From assembly GCA_910589415.1 (NCBI GenBank), contig OU342634.1, positions 124,001 to 188,000 on the forward strand: 64,000 nucleotides of DNA, in the 5' to 3' direction. Source of the DNA: Malachius bipustulatus (Eukaryota > Arthropoda > Insecta > Coleoptera > Melyridae). The translations under genes and the position numbers were made by a program. Shown here piece after piece: positions 41,399 to 52,204 of this stretch. The notes beneath the pieces were generated by a model, which was not told where the DNA came from, did no database searches, and saw only the letters and a program-made list of their open reading frames with translations. Within the stretch, counting starts at the first letter, position 1. The number at the start of each line of letters is the position of its first letter.

Positions 41399-41945
41399 TT
41401 GGCACTTGCATTTTCATATTAAATCAATTTTTACAAATTAAAGAAAATTCAAAAGATTTGTGCCCTCTTTACTTTAGTCTTCAATTTTATTTTATTTTAT
41501 TGAGTTATTATCAATTAGTCCGTCTTCGACTTATCAGTCAGTCTTGTAGTGGAGAACGATCCAGTGCGCAATAATTCTCTGACCACCACCCAACATAGAC
41601 GTATGCCCGTGGGGGAGAGCACCAACCAGGATAGTGTAAAATCTTAAATTATTCAAAATCAACTGCTTGACCGCTCGTCTGCTAGCGCATTCAATTATCA
41701 CAGTTTATTAACTAAATAATATTTCTAAAATAATAATAATCTTGTTTAGGTACATTTAGGTATACCTACTACTTTACAGTGTTTATTTCTCGAATCTTTA
41801 TCATTTTTAAAGCCTTGAACAGGTAGCTATACGAAACGATAAGCAAGTTAAAATAGGTACCTAATTAATTTATTTATAACAGTTATTATAACATTTTATT
41901 CCTTTAATTTTTATCTCTCTCAAAAATCATTTAGCAGGTACGAAT

Positions 41946-42524
41946 ATGCCTAATCCTAATGAGGAGAACATTGCCAAGCTTGCGCTTAAACGCAAGATAC
42001 CATTAACTCGATTAAAAGAAATTTACGAATACAGTGTAAATCAAACAGCTGATGAATTTTACAAACATAATTTTTTAGCTAGAGCTGGTTTTGTCGACAT
42101 AATTTATGATGAATTTCAAGCCCTTCATAACGAAATTATTTCTTTAGTCGAAAATGACCTTGAATTTACAAATCAAGACAAAGCTAGGGCCGCTGCCGAT
42201 AAATATCTTTACGCTATAAAATCTAAAAAATATGAAATGTCATTGGATACAGTAGTATCGACGGGAAATGTGAATGATCCTAATAGGTCGTCCATTTCTG
42301 GAGTTAAACTTTCAAAAATTAACATACCAACATTCGACGGTAACATAAAACTATGGCCAGCATTTTTCGACTTGTACAACAGCCTTATTCATGAAAACAA
42401 AAGCCTAGCAAATATACAAAAATTTCATTACCTCATGACGTCCTTAAAAGACGATCCTTTTAATTTGATCAAAGCCATTCCGATGACGGAAGATAATTAT
42501 AAAATTGCATATGACACACACTAG
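41946..42524 (+). pseudogene. Element E Gag, N-terminal part
   Basis: The frame begins MPNPNEENIAKLALKRKIPL and contains the BEL Gag block KLSKINIPTFDGNIKLWPAF and FFDLYNSLIHENKSLANIQK, then HYLMTSLKDDPFNLIKAIPM. These are characteristic of BEL/Pao Gag (DUF1759-type). It stops at 42522-42524 in a short damaged stretch; the protein sense continues in the next frame. Confidence 0.85.
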
Positions 42525-43083
42525 TGACTAGATATCAAAACAAGCGTTTTTTAGCCACTACTTATTTTAACGAGATATACACTGCTCCACCTTTTCAAAG
42601 ATCTTCATCGAAAGATCTTCGTCATTTATTGGACATATTTTCAGAAAATCTGGCCGCTCTAAAAGTCTTGAATTTCAATACAGAGTCGCGGAATTTTTTA
42701 GTTTTTAATATGTTATTGCAGAAGTTAGATCACAAAACTCGCACCGAGTTTGAGATTGAAAATAGCACCACAGAGATGCCTACGTATAAAATACTTACCA
42801 CATTTTTGAGCAACAAATGCAAGGCCTTAGAATCTGTCCAGTGCATGATGCCGAGCTCACCTATCAACAAAATTAAGCGTTCTGGTTTTTCAGAAAACTT
42901 AGAAAACCGGACGTTTTCGAATAATAAGCAACGATCCATGCCTTCAGCATTTCTAAATTCGGTTGACAATCAACAACCCTCAACGTCAAATAACCGTCTC
43001 CAGAATTCAAAATGTTTACTTTGTCCGTCTTCACATGCACTTCATAGATGTCAAATCTTTTTAGCAAAAACTCCACAAGACAG
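42524..43083 (+). pseudogene. Element E Gag, central part to first zinc knuckle
   Basis: It continues with LRHLLDIFSENLAALKVLN and FLVFNMLLQKLDHKTRTEFE (BEL Gag), a Ser/Asn-rich linker and KCLLCPSSHALHRCQIFLAK, the first Cys/His motif. At 43083 it is cut by element C (TSD ACAG). The ORF-track extension to 43243 is LTR of C. Confidence 0.85.
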
Positions 43084-44615
43084 TGCAACCCTTCCTTCGC
43101 TCGATCTTAAAAAAATTTTTAACTCACCAGGCCAAAGAAAAAGAAAACTAAAAAAAATGAGCGAAAGGAAGGTACCTTTCCCTCTGACCCCGTTTAGGTA
43201 CTTTCAAATTTGTTTGAACCCAAACAGGACAGATGGGGTATAAATAAAAAGAAAATGATGATGAATGAAATTACACTACAAATTCGTTAACATGATCGTC
43301 TAAATATAAAAAAAAATATAAGATTCAAAATTCAAATAACTGACCTGCCCTACGTTGTGTCTTTTTAAATTCAGGCCACACAGATACTAAATAAAACTCA
43401 CATTAAAAAAAAATAACAATTTATTGGACTTCTCCAATTAACGACATTAAATTTCCCAGCAAATGAGATATTGTATTGTGAGACAAATAATTAAAAACTA
43501 GGATTCTTGCTTTATCAACTACATACTAGATACAATTTTCGAAAGCAGAACAGCGATAAAACTAAATGTTGGATCCAGGTAGGATCACCATACTCTCTAT
43601 AGAAATTTAATTAAAAATTATTTCCTAACCCTACTTAAATTGGCCAATTTCTATTTTATTCTCTTAAAAATTTATCTTAATGATTATTTAAAAATAAATA
43701 TTACATGATGCCAACTTGGCATAATCAAATTTTGCAAGATACTAACATTATTATCTTGATAAGATATCTTCAACTCATCTATAGGCAACACAATTTTACT
43801 GAATCAAATTAACAACAACATTTGGTAGGTATATCCTTCTCTTTTCTTTGGAGAACATAAATCAATCACAAAATAACATTGACGAGGTACCTTTTGTTGG
43901 TTGAGTCGCATTTCCACTCGAAGAAACAAGCAAGAGGGATGACCAGAAGAGTAGGATGCAACACGACGCTTCCTCATTCCTCGGTTGGTGACGTCAGAAC
44001 CCCATCCTTAGTCTGGACCACAAAGGAAAACCAACCAAGAAGAAAAAGAAGACGAGTAGAAAAAAGGAAAAGCCCTGAAAACAAATTAAATAATCACTAT
44101 CTGAAATTTTACCAATTGCCATCTTCTCTTACCGATTGGTTTACATCACCCACATCGAGCTTCTTCACTCCACTCTGTGATAATTGTTATCCCGAGTCTC
44201 ATTCTGTCTATTTAGGAACGACATAGAGCATTTGCTTTACTACATAAAACTAAAACAAACTTCATACCTGAATTTTTCAACAAGAAATCACCACCATCAT
44301 CACAAATCGCTCCACTGAACCACCTTCACTTCACGAGTGTTTCCGGCAGAGAGCGAGCTGCCCGACAATCTTCCCTGTTCTCGACCCCTAGTCAATCGAT
44401 AAGCCGGCGCAAGGTCAGCCATCTAATATCTCGGTCGGTCACTTCACCGAGTGGCAGTTGACAAGACTCTGACTGACAAGACTCATAACTCGATCCCGTT
44501 ACTATACCTCAAACTATAGAACCTGCGGAGGGTATCATTCTAAAGAAACGCCATCTTGGTAAACCTTTCTACACGTAAATTCATTCTGGATAAATACGGA
44601 AAAGCGCACGCTACA
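43084..44615 (-). repeat. 3' LTR of element C
   Basis: On the minus strand begins TGTAGCGTGCGC and ends AAGGGTTGCA. Direct repeat of 52205-53735. A 115-aa plus-strand frame is present in both copies and is not called as a gene. GGTTGGAGGGGTGG on the minus strand (44616-44629) is the polypurine tract. Confidence 0.95.
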
Positions 44616-45906
44616 CCACCCCTCCAACCAAAATAAAAAAAATGGGATAACATACCATTTTTTTGCTCATCAAGAACACAAAATATCCTCTAGACTCTCC
44701 GTTGACTTCTATGTACATATATACAACGCTCTTCCTAAAGAACAAAAATGGTCTCACTGACCGAACCAACAGACTAATCATAAATGTTCTTCCTAAAGAA
44801 ACAAAATGGTCTTACTGACCGTACTAATAGACTAATAACAAACATTCCGACCCCTTCACCTGCGAATATTGAAATGAAAATACGGGAAGACACTTATTCC
44901 AATACCCGAAGGCACCGGAATCCGAAAACCAAAACAAAGCAATACCTGGGGCCTTTGCCCAAGACTAAAACTTCAAAAGATATGAAAGATAAAAATGACC
45001 TTGGCCCATCTTGGGGCGAACACAAGATCTAGACTCACCGATGAACAGACTTACACTGAAAATGTCATAATCAATGATCACAATCATTAATTTTGAAAAT
45101 ACCAATACCAAATATCAAACAACTAATTGTATCGATAATTAGTCCTACCTAAAAACTCAAAATAAAATTTCGAAAAACTAATCGTTAGTCAAAATTACCC
45201 TAAAATGTAAATAGATCCTTTTAGAAATCTTAACTTGAACTACCTGAACTACTGAAGACAAAACTTTACTCAAAACTTACAAATAGTTACTCAAAACTAC
45301 TTGACGATACTCAAAAACTGTCTGGTAAATATTAGTGAAGACTACTGTGATAGACTCGATAGACACAACATTACTAAGACTTATTGAGAAAGAAAAGACA
45401 TCAGCTCAAGACTAAAATTCATTTAGTTGATTTCCTAAACTGACACTAATCTTCCAAAAATTTTCCCCTTACTCAAAAAGATAGAAAACTGCTCTTGGTA
45501 ATCCAACAAATTTATACTCAATATCAGAATTACTAGAATTCAGAATTCCTGAAATTCTTTAATTAACTTTGACATGTGATTTAGGGTAGCTAATCCTAAA
45601 CACAGTCTACCTCACATAGATCTGAAAATTTTTCCTACTAACGTACCAACAAGGTAGGATTTTCATCTCTAAGGACCTCACACAGCCCTCCAGGACTTAC
45701 ACCAATGGGCTGCCTATTGGCTCCGGGATACAAAAGATACCTAACACAGACCTGGAGAACTTCCACACGGCATTGAACTCCACAGTTCTGTGACCTAAAA
45801 ATTTCTATCACATCTAAACTAAATTTACTCAGAACATTAGACAAAAGATAAGATTTACTAATTAACAACAACGATTTCTAAAATGATCCTTACCAAAACA
45901 AAATTA
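44616..45906 (-). other. Non-coding 3' region of element C
   Basis: No coding frame is supported. It has a direct duplication near 44733-44850 (TTCCTAAAGAA, AAAATGGTCT, ACTGACCG and AATAGACTAAT words in each copy). The equivalent region of element B is longer and GATA-rich; this one is not. Confidence 0.6.
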
Positions 45907-48900
45907 CTAATCATCGATACTTACAAAGGGCTTAAGATCTTGAATGTGGAATTCACCCAAATTCTTCCCTGACTCATTACTCAACTCAACGACTAAACCA
46001 CTCCCTTTAACTTTCGTTACGAGAGCAGGAACATATTTAGGGGCTAGTTTCTTAGCGAAACCAGTCACCTTATCAGAAAGCACAAAATTTTTCTTCCAGA
46101 CCTTGTCACCTACTTGATAACGAATGTCTCTTCGTCTCAGATTGTACCTGGAAGAATTTTTGTCATACGCTTTCTGAACTCGAGCCTGAATTTGTGGGTA
46201 TAATTTCGGAACCTTCGAAATTTCCGATTGCCACTTTAACTTATCCGAAATCTGAACTGGATCATACGAATTCAAACCTACATCACCATAATACTGTCCA
46301 TCCACTGGGACGTTTCTACCAAAGATAAGAAAAGCAGGAGTAAAACCAGTGGCTTCATGCTCTGCTGTCCGAATAGCTTGCGCAATTTCGTGCAAATGTT
46401 CATCCCAAGTTCTGTGGTCTTCCTTAACATAGGAGCTAACTGCAGAACCTAACACTTTATTTACCCTCTCAGTAGGGTTAACTTGGGGATGATAACGTGC
46501 ATTATACCAAACTCGCTGTACATGATACTTTTTCATAAGTGCCTTAAATTCCTTAGATGTAAACTGTACACCGTTATCACAAACTACAATCTGAGGTACC
46601 CCGTATATCAAGAATACCTGGTTCTCTAAAAAATTGGCAACTTTCGAAGCTGTAGCTTTCGAAAGGGGCTGAACTAAAACGAATCTCGAAAAAGCATCTG
46701 TAACAACCAACAATTGTGTATTTCCTGACTTGGACCGTGGAAATGGTCCCATCAAATCTAAAGAAATCATCTGAAATGGAAAATCGACAGATCTCTTCTT
46801 ACCATAAGCTCCGGCAGGAAGTTTATTGGTAGACTTGTGTGCTCCACACGTAGTACAAGATGACACATACCTCCTAACCGTCTCTCTAATACCAGGCCAA
46901 TAATACCTCTCTAAAATTCGTGCCAAGGTCTTATGCACTCCCAAATGAGCTGCTGTTGGACTATCATGACATTGCTCAAGAATTTCCTTTCGATTTTCAG
47001 TAGGAACTACCAACTTCCAGTTTGACTGGTTCGTTTCGATGTCATGATTATTCTTAATGTGCTTATAAATAGCACTACCTTGCACGAGAAAATTTGGATA
47101 CTTCTGTGGATCACATTGTATCTTATTGATCATATCAGCATACCATTGGTCAGGAATTAAATTCTGAACTTCAACTGAAGCAATCTGTCTCGAAAGCAAA
47201 TCGGGTACTACCATGTCCTTTCCTGGACGATGGACTATCTTGAACTTGAAACAACTAAGCCTAACTGTCCAACGAGCGATACGACCCATGGGGTCTTTAA
47301 TTCTGTACAGCCACTGTAAACTGGCATGATCAGTTACTACAGTGAATTCTGCGCCCTCAACATAACCTCTAAATTTCTCGATACCAAAGATAACTGCCAA
47401 ACATTCTTTCTCCGTCGCCATGTACTTGGTTTCGGCCTTAGAAAGTTTTCTGGACGCATAAGCAATAGGATGTTCAAAGCCGTCTCGAAGCTGGTACAAA
47501 ACTGCCCCAATGCCGACGTCACTTGCGTCCGTCGGGATAAAGAATGGCTTATCGAAATCCGGGCTAACAAGAATAGGATTAGAGATCAGTCTCTCCTTCA
47601 AATTACATAAGGCTGACTCGGCTGCTTCAGTCCAAACAATGGGGGCATTCTTTATTCGACCTTTAATGATCGAGGTGATTGGCTCAGAAATGGTTGAAAA
47701 GTCTTTAATAAACTTTCTATACCATTGCAACACTCCCATTATCCTTCGAACCTCTGTAGTGTTTCGCGGAGATGGCATTTCTGCGATAGCCTTGACCTTA
47801 TCTGGGTCAGTTCTTAGCCCATTCCTATCTACTATGTAACCAAAAAAAGTTAGAGAATCTCTACAAAATTGACATTTCGGAATATTCACCTTCAGACCAG
47901 CAGAAAACAAAATCTCAAAAACTTCATTCAACAACCTGACATGTTCATCAAAATCCTCAGAAACACAAACGATATCATCGAGATACACAAAAACCTTATC
48001 TTCAAATTTTGGATCCATAAATAATCTGTCCATCAACCGCTGTTGTGTCTGCGCGGCATTGCACAGACCGAACGGCATAACTACAAATTGAAAAAGACCT
48101 CTCCCTTGAACTTGGAAAGCTGTCTTCTGCTTCGATGTTTCTTCTAAAGGAATATTCCAGAAAGCCTTAGAATTATCGATGGAAGAAAGATATTTCTTAC
48201 CACCTACCTTATTCAAAATATTATCAATTAATGGCAAGGGATAAGAATTCTTAACCGTTACTTGATTTAGACCTCTGCCATCAAAACATAACCTATATGT
48301 ACCTGGTTCTGATTTTGGAACCATTAAAATTGGAGATGCCCATGCGGACATACTTTTCTCAATTACCCCAGACTCTAACATAGCATCGATCTCCTTATGC
48401 AAAATTTTATTAAGCATCGGCGATAATGGATATTGCCTTTGCTTAACTGGTCTAGCCTCACCAGTGTCAATAAAATGAGAGATGATATTTGTTCTCCCTG
48501 GTGCTGTTGACGACAATGTCTCAAATTTAGTAATAACTTCAGACAACACCTTGCTCTGATCAGATGAAAGTTCGGCTAGAAAAGTATTAGAATCTGCCTT
48601 GGAAGAAGTTGATGCCCCAATTTGTCCTACCTGATAAGACCTGTTCTTAAAATTTAAATTGATGTTCGACAATCTACAAAAATCTGCACCCAAAATAATG
48701 GAATGCGAAATAGAAGGTACTACAGCAAATCTCAAATCGATAACCTTATTCTCAAAACTTACTGGAAACGTAACAAAACCTAACAACTCCTGTGAGCTAC
48801 CGTCTGCAATAGTCACATTTGTGCCATCCAAATCTTTGACAAAAGTGTCATTACCTTTCCATAAAATTTCCACATTGGAACCCAAAATCGATAAATTTGC

Positions 48901-49107
48901 ACCAGTATCCAATAAACCCAAATATTGTCTATCTTCAATAACTATAGGTATATAAGGCCTATTATCATGTAACTTTTTCTTAAACATTGGACAAACATCA
49001 GTATCACCTCTATCCAAATCTACACTCATCAATTTATTATTACAGTGGTCAGGTTCATTACCTACCACTGCCTCATCAATAACTTCGACTATTTCGGAAT
49101 TTTTGGG
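45907..49107 (-). CDS. Element C Pol: protease, reverse transcriptase, RNase H, integrase (intact)
   Basis: One uninterrupted frame of 1053 codons from the first ATG (49068), with the same frame open to the frameshift site at 49101-49107. Order: protease YLGLLDTGANLSILG (D-T-G-A near residue 57) and HSIILGADFC; RT with VKQRQYPLSP, YLSSIDNSKAFWNIPL (block A), FGLCNAAQTQQRLMD, KVFVYLDDIVCVSEDF (YLDD near 47970-47985) and WYRKFIKDFSTIS; RNase H PTDASDVGIGAVLYQ, ASRKLSKAETKYMATEKEC and FTVVTDHASLQWLY; integrase HLGVHKTLARILERYYW, CTTCGAHK, MISLDLMGPFPRSK, VVCDNGVQF, NPTERVNK (D, D, E). All catalytic residues stand, so this Pol could be functional. RT initiates from a tRNA; integrase makes the 4-bp TSD. 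Confidence 0.93.
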   Translation of the reverse strand, partial: PKNSEIVEVIDEAVVGNEPDHCNNKLMSVDLDRGDTDVCPMFKKKLHDNRPYIPIVIEDRQYLGLLDTGANLSILGSNVEILWKGNDTFVKDLDGTNVTIADGSSQELLGFVTFPVSFENKVIDLRFAVVPSISHSIILGADFCRLSNINLNFKNRSYQVGQIGASTSSKADSNTFLAELSSDQSKVLSEVITKFETLSSTAPGRTNIISHFIDTGEARPVKQRQYPLSPMLNKILHKEIDAMLESGVIEKSMSAWASPILMVPKSEPGTYRLCFDGRGLNQVTVKNSYPLPLIDNILNKVGGKKYLSSIDNSKAFWNIPLEETSKQKTAFQVQGRGLFQFVVMPFGLCNAAQTQQRLMDRLFMDPKFEDKVFVYLDDIVCVSEDFDEHVRLLNEVFEILFSAGLKVNIPKCQFCRDSLTFFGYIVDRNGLRTDPDKVKAIAEMPSPRNTTEVRRIMGVLQWYRKFIKDFSTISEPITSIIKGRIKNAPIVWTEAAESALCNLKERLISNPILVSPDFDKPFFIPTDASDVGIGAVLYQLRDGFEHPIAYASRKLSKAETKYMATEKECLAVIFGIEKFRGYVEGAEFTVVTDHASLQWLYRIKDPMGRIARWTVRLSCFKFKIVHRPGKDMVVPDLLSRQIASVEVQNLIPDQWYADMINKIQCDPQKYPNFLVQGSAIYKHIKNNHDIETNQSNWKLVVPTENRKEILEQCHDSPTAAHLGVHKTLARILERYYWPGIRETVRRYVSSCTTCGAHKSTNKLPAGAYGKKRSVDFPFQMISLDLMGPFPRSKSGNTQLLVVTDAFSRFVLVQPLSKATASKVANFLENQVFLIYGVPQIVVCDNGVQFTSKEFKALMKKYHVQRVWYNARYHPQVNPTERVNKVLGSAVSSYVKEDHRTWDEHLHEIAQAIRTAEHEATGFTPAFLIFGRNVPVDGQYYGDVGLNSYDPVQISDKLKWQSEISKVPKLYPQIQARVQKAYDKNSSRYNLRRRDIRYQVGDKVWKKNFVLSDKVTGFAKKLAPKYVPALVTKVKGSGLVVELSNESGKNLGEFHIQDLKPFVSIDD

Positions 49108-49931
49108 ACTGCGCCTGTCTCCATAGTAGGCTGCTTTCGGGAGTTTGGAACGGTTGTCCCTCGCCGCTCGCCCCCTAAATCGTTTTTTGAAACTGTGGTA
49201 GAATTTGCACTCTCACCACACCTAGGACAGGATCGTTTAGAAATGTCCTTTAGACCACAACCAAAACAGAAAAACTTTCTGGGCTGAGTACATTCCATAA
49301 ACGAATGACCAGCACCATCACAATTCCAACACACCCATCGAGATTTAGATGACAGAAAATCTTCTTTAGGAGTTTTCGACTCCTTTTTCTTGGGTGGCTC
49401 TGTTACTTCAATCACCTGTTCAGGTTTACGGTAAACCTTTTTGTTTATTGCCCAACTATTTGGTGTCGAATTGACAGCTATCTGCCTACAAAAATATTCT
49501 AACTGCTCAAACGACTCTATCTGCAAAAGACATAATTTACTATTCAAATCTGGAGATAAATTTCTCCTTACGATCTTAATTTGCTCTGCGGTGGACAATG
49601 GTACCAAAAGATGAGAAAATTTCATCCTAATCCTAGCCAAAAATGTAACCACACTTTCCCCACTAGTCTGCCTAAATGATCTAATTTCGGCTAATAAATC
49701 TTCATCATAGTTCGGAGGGATAAACGTTGACCTCAAGCGCCATTCTAATTCGTCCCACGTCCTAACTTGATGTTTAATATTCCTAAGCCAGGAAAGTGCT
49801 GGTTCTTTAAAAAGATCCACTGCGCAACTAAACACCTCATCTAAGGGAACTCCTCGAGCCTCGCTCAATTCCTTGACTCGTTCTAAAAATTTCACGACCT
49901 CGCAACCCTGTTCTTTCCCAGAAAATGTCAA
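49089..49931 (-). pseudogene. Element C Gag, capsid and zinc knuckles
   Basis: The frame reads FSGKEQGCEVVKFLERVKEL, LSWLRNIKHQVRTWDELEW, FIPPNYDEDLLAEIRSFRQT and IVRRNLSPDLNSKL (capsid). Two Cys/His motifs follow: CWNCDGAGHSFMEC is a proper C-x2-C-x4-H-x4-C, and CFGCGLKDISKRSC lacks the His. It ends shortly after a -1 slippery site. The upstream Gag part is in another frame (shift near 49985), so Gag is not intact. Confidence 0.85.
49101..49107 (-). promoter_or_regulatory. -1 ribosomal frameshift site CCCAAAA in element C
   Basis: On the minus strand in the gag frame the bases read C CCA AAA (Val-Pro-Lys), an X XXY YYZ heptamer. A -1 slip leads straight into the pol frame. The gag stop follows 6 bases after the heptamer. 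I did not find an obvious strong stem downstream. Confidence 0.6.
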
Positions 49932-50405
49932 ATTCCACTTATGAACGGGAGTAGATACCTTATTCCTAACACTATAACTTGATTTACCCTTAAATTCTGC
50001 GGGATATTTGAATAATCTGGTACTGAAAAAGGATTCGGACTACATAAGTTATCCCTAGGCAGCTTATCATTATAACTACCTGGCTCGGAAACTGTCAAAA
50101 AACTAAAATCTCGAATAAAATCATCCCTAAAAGGGTTCGTTGCAGAAAGCAATTGTGAACTAGTACTCGTATTAGTTGAAATTGTTTCTACGATAGGGCT
50201 GCTGTCTACAGTCCACCAAGAATCGACCGGACTAGAGCTTCCATGTGGCAACAATGGCAACGATGTGTTGACCTCAGAAAATTTCTTACTTAAAATCCCA
50301 AAATCGTGACGTATTTGATCTTTTGAAACGACCTCACTAGCACTACAGTCATTTAATCGCTCTATTCTCAGCTTCAAATGAACTATCCTAGACAACAATC
50401 TACTA
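49928..50405 (-). pseudogene. Element C Gag, middle part
   Basis: Minus-strand frame with YSRLLSRIVHLKLRIERLND, then SKDQIRHDFGILSKKF and a Ser/Pro-rich stretch. It matches the layout of the second half of element B's N-terminal Gag domain. On the right it is cut by the foldback element at 50406; the frame is continuous across it with the N-terminal part. The track's extension beyond 50405 is inserted DNA. Confidence 0.7.
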
Positions 50406-50407
50406 TA

Positions 50408-51619
50408 CAGGCTGTCCCGTAAGTAATGGTCCGTGGTGAAATGGGAGATTTTTGGTTTAAAAATATTACGATCTGACACTACTTGCTCTAACAAAATCTT
50501 AATAATAAAAAAGATACAGGGTGGCAAAGTTGAGATTTAAAAATTTTATTTTCAAAATATCTCGAAAAATTGTACAGGTACGAACGTGAAAACTTGGGGA
50601 TAGATGTTTTACGGTATGAGAAATCATAATTTGATATCCATGTCGATGTATTTTATAGAGGGCGCCACTTTAGTTCATGTTGACGACGTAAATGAACACA
50701 TAACTTTTTTATCCTTCAGGATATCGCGCATTTTATTATGAAATATTAAAACTACATCATTGATGAGAAAAAAAGGTATACCGATTGTCAGTCTCAAAAG
50801 TTAGTGGTTTTCGAGATAATCACGTTTTAATAATCTCCTGCATTATTTCAATTTTTTTCTATTATCACAAATCTTAATGCAGTAGGTTGAGATAATAACC
50901 AGCATTTTGGCAATTAATCATTTTTCACTTTGACATATTAAAAAAGCAACAAATGAACCATATTCACCTAAATTCCTATACAGATTCTGAAATAGTCGAT
51001 TATCAGGTTTCAGTCTGTTTGGATATCGTGGCAGGTATTCTCGTTTCGCAGCTTGCCCATTGAAGTTTTGTTTGCAATAAAGAGAAATCATATCTCTCTT
51101 ATCTGAATTTGAAAAATTATTATGTCTCGGCATTTTTTAATTTTCCAACTACTAGCAGTAAGCAAAAAATTCTGAACAGTATCAGTAGAGAAAATCATTA
51201 ACTGTCAATTATCTTGAAAACCACTAACTTTTGAGACTGACAACCAGTATACCTTTTTTTCTCATCAATGATGTAGTTTTGATATTTCACAATAAAATGC
51301 GCGATATCCTGAAGGATAAAAAAGTTATGTGTTCATTTACGTCGTCAACATGACCTAAGTGGCGCCCTCTATAAAATACATCGACACGGATATCAAATTA
51401 TGATTTCTCATACCGTAAAACATCTATCCCCAAGTTTTCACGTTCGTACCTGTACAATTTTTCGAGATATTTTGAAAAGAAAATTTTTAAATCTCAACTT
51501 TGCCACCCTGTATCTTTTTTATTATCAAGATTTTGTTAGAGCAAGTAGTGTCAGATCGTAATATTTTTAAACCAAGAATCTCCCATTTCACCACGGACCA
51601 TTACTTACGGGACACCCTG
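50408..51619. mobile_element. Foldback mariner-like element in element C gag
   Basis: Ends CAGGCTGTCCCGTAAGTAAT and the complement (CAGGGTGTCCC...) with TA on both sides (50406-50407 and 51620-51621). The inverted arms are about 430 bp each and differ little. The 360-bp centre contains a short minus-strand frame with a transposase-like helix-turn-helix (50918-51133). Gag frame is continuous when the insert and one TA are ignored. Likely an internally deleted Tc1/mariner (IS630)-type element. Confidence 0.88.
50918..51133 (-). pseudogene. N-terminal helix-turn-helix fragment (DUF4817-like) of the foldback element
   Basis: 71 codons: MPRHNNFSNSDKRDMISLY, then AAKREYLPRYPNRLKPDNRL and ending LGEYGSFVAFLICQSEK. 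The pattern (S-x-x-E/D-K-x-D-M, AA-x-x-Y-x-x-RYPNR-x-P-x-x-x-x-F, L-x-E-x-GSF) is that of the DUF4817 helix-turn-helix, which I know as the N-terminal DNA-binding part of insect IS630/mariner-like transposases. The catalytic domain is absent. It is the only coding content in the loop, so it marks the family of the autonomous parent. Confidence 0.55.
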
Positions 51620-51621
51620 TA

Positions 51622-51888
51622 TAATGGAAAATTTTCCTCAATCGATTTAATTTTCCCTAACGACACTTCTATGTTATTAAGAGTTTGCCTACATACCTCT
51701 AAATCTTCGTCAAAATCTAACGGTGAAACTGTTGGTACTACTACTTCTGATCTTATCAACCTACTTAATTGGGTCCTACGCATGTTATTGTCCCATAAGG
51801 GCTCCTCGTTTCTCAACAAGATCTCATACTTAATCTCTTCAACTCTCAAATGAGCTACTTCAAAGCTAGTCCCTAACTCTGAACTCAT
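51622..51888 (-). pseudogene. Element C Gag N-terminal part
   Basis: Begins MSSELGTSFEVAHLRVEEIK, in a frame that also has an upstream ATG at 51912. It continues with acidic and Arg-rich helices up to the foldback insert at 51621. It aligns in layout with B's Gag N-terminus (ELAYEIAIRK). The second ATG is preferred because it gives the length similar to B. Confidence 0.65.
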
Positions 51889-51912
51889 CTTGACTGATAT
51901 AAAGATACACAA

Positions 51913-52204
51913 ATACTAAAATTACAAAAATACTCAAATAGAGAAACTTCAATTTGGAACGCACAATATATAGGTACCCTATCAATTAATATTGCTCAAA
52001 ATTGCAAAAATATTAGTAGTATTATTTACCGTTGTTAATTAACCTTACTTATTATCACCAAATGTCGTTACTATAGATACACACTATCATAAAAATCCAA
52101 AACGTCAATTAGCATAACCACATAAGTACACATAATCATAAAAAATTTCTCTCACAATACAACATCACCTAAAAACAAACTCCGTGCTGGACACCGGCAC
52201 CATT
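51913..52204 (-). other. Element C leader and primer-binding site
   Basis: Non-coding leader of about 290 bp. The primer site lies at 52185-52202 (minus strand TGGTGCCGGTGTCCAGCA), two bases from the LTR. The tRNA species was not identified. Confidence 0.6.

Noticed and set aside
43879..44226. 115-aa frame, repeated at 53014-53346
   Set aside because: Lies in the LTR pair of element C, antisense to it, without recognisable features.
44784..45032. 82-aa basic frame
   Set aside because: Antisense to element C in its non-coding 3' region, partly made of a direct duplication.
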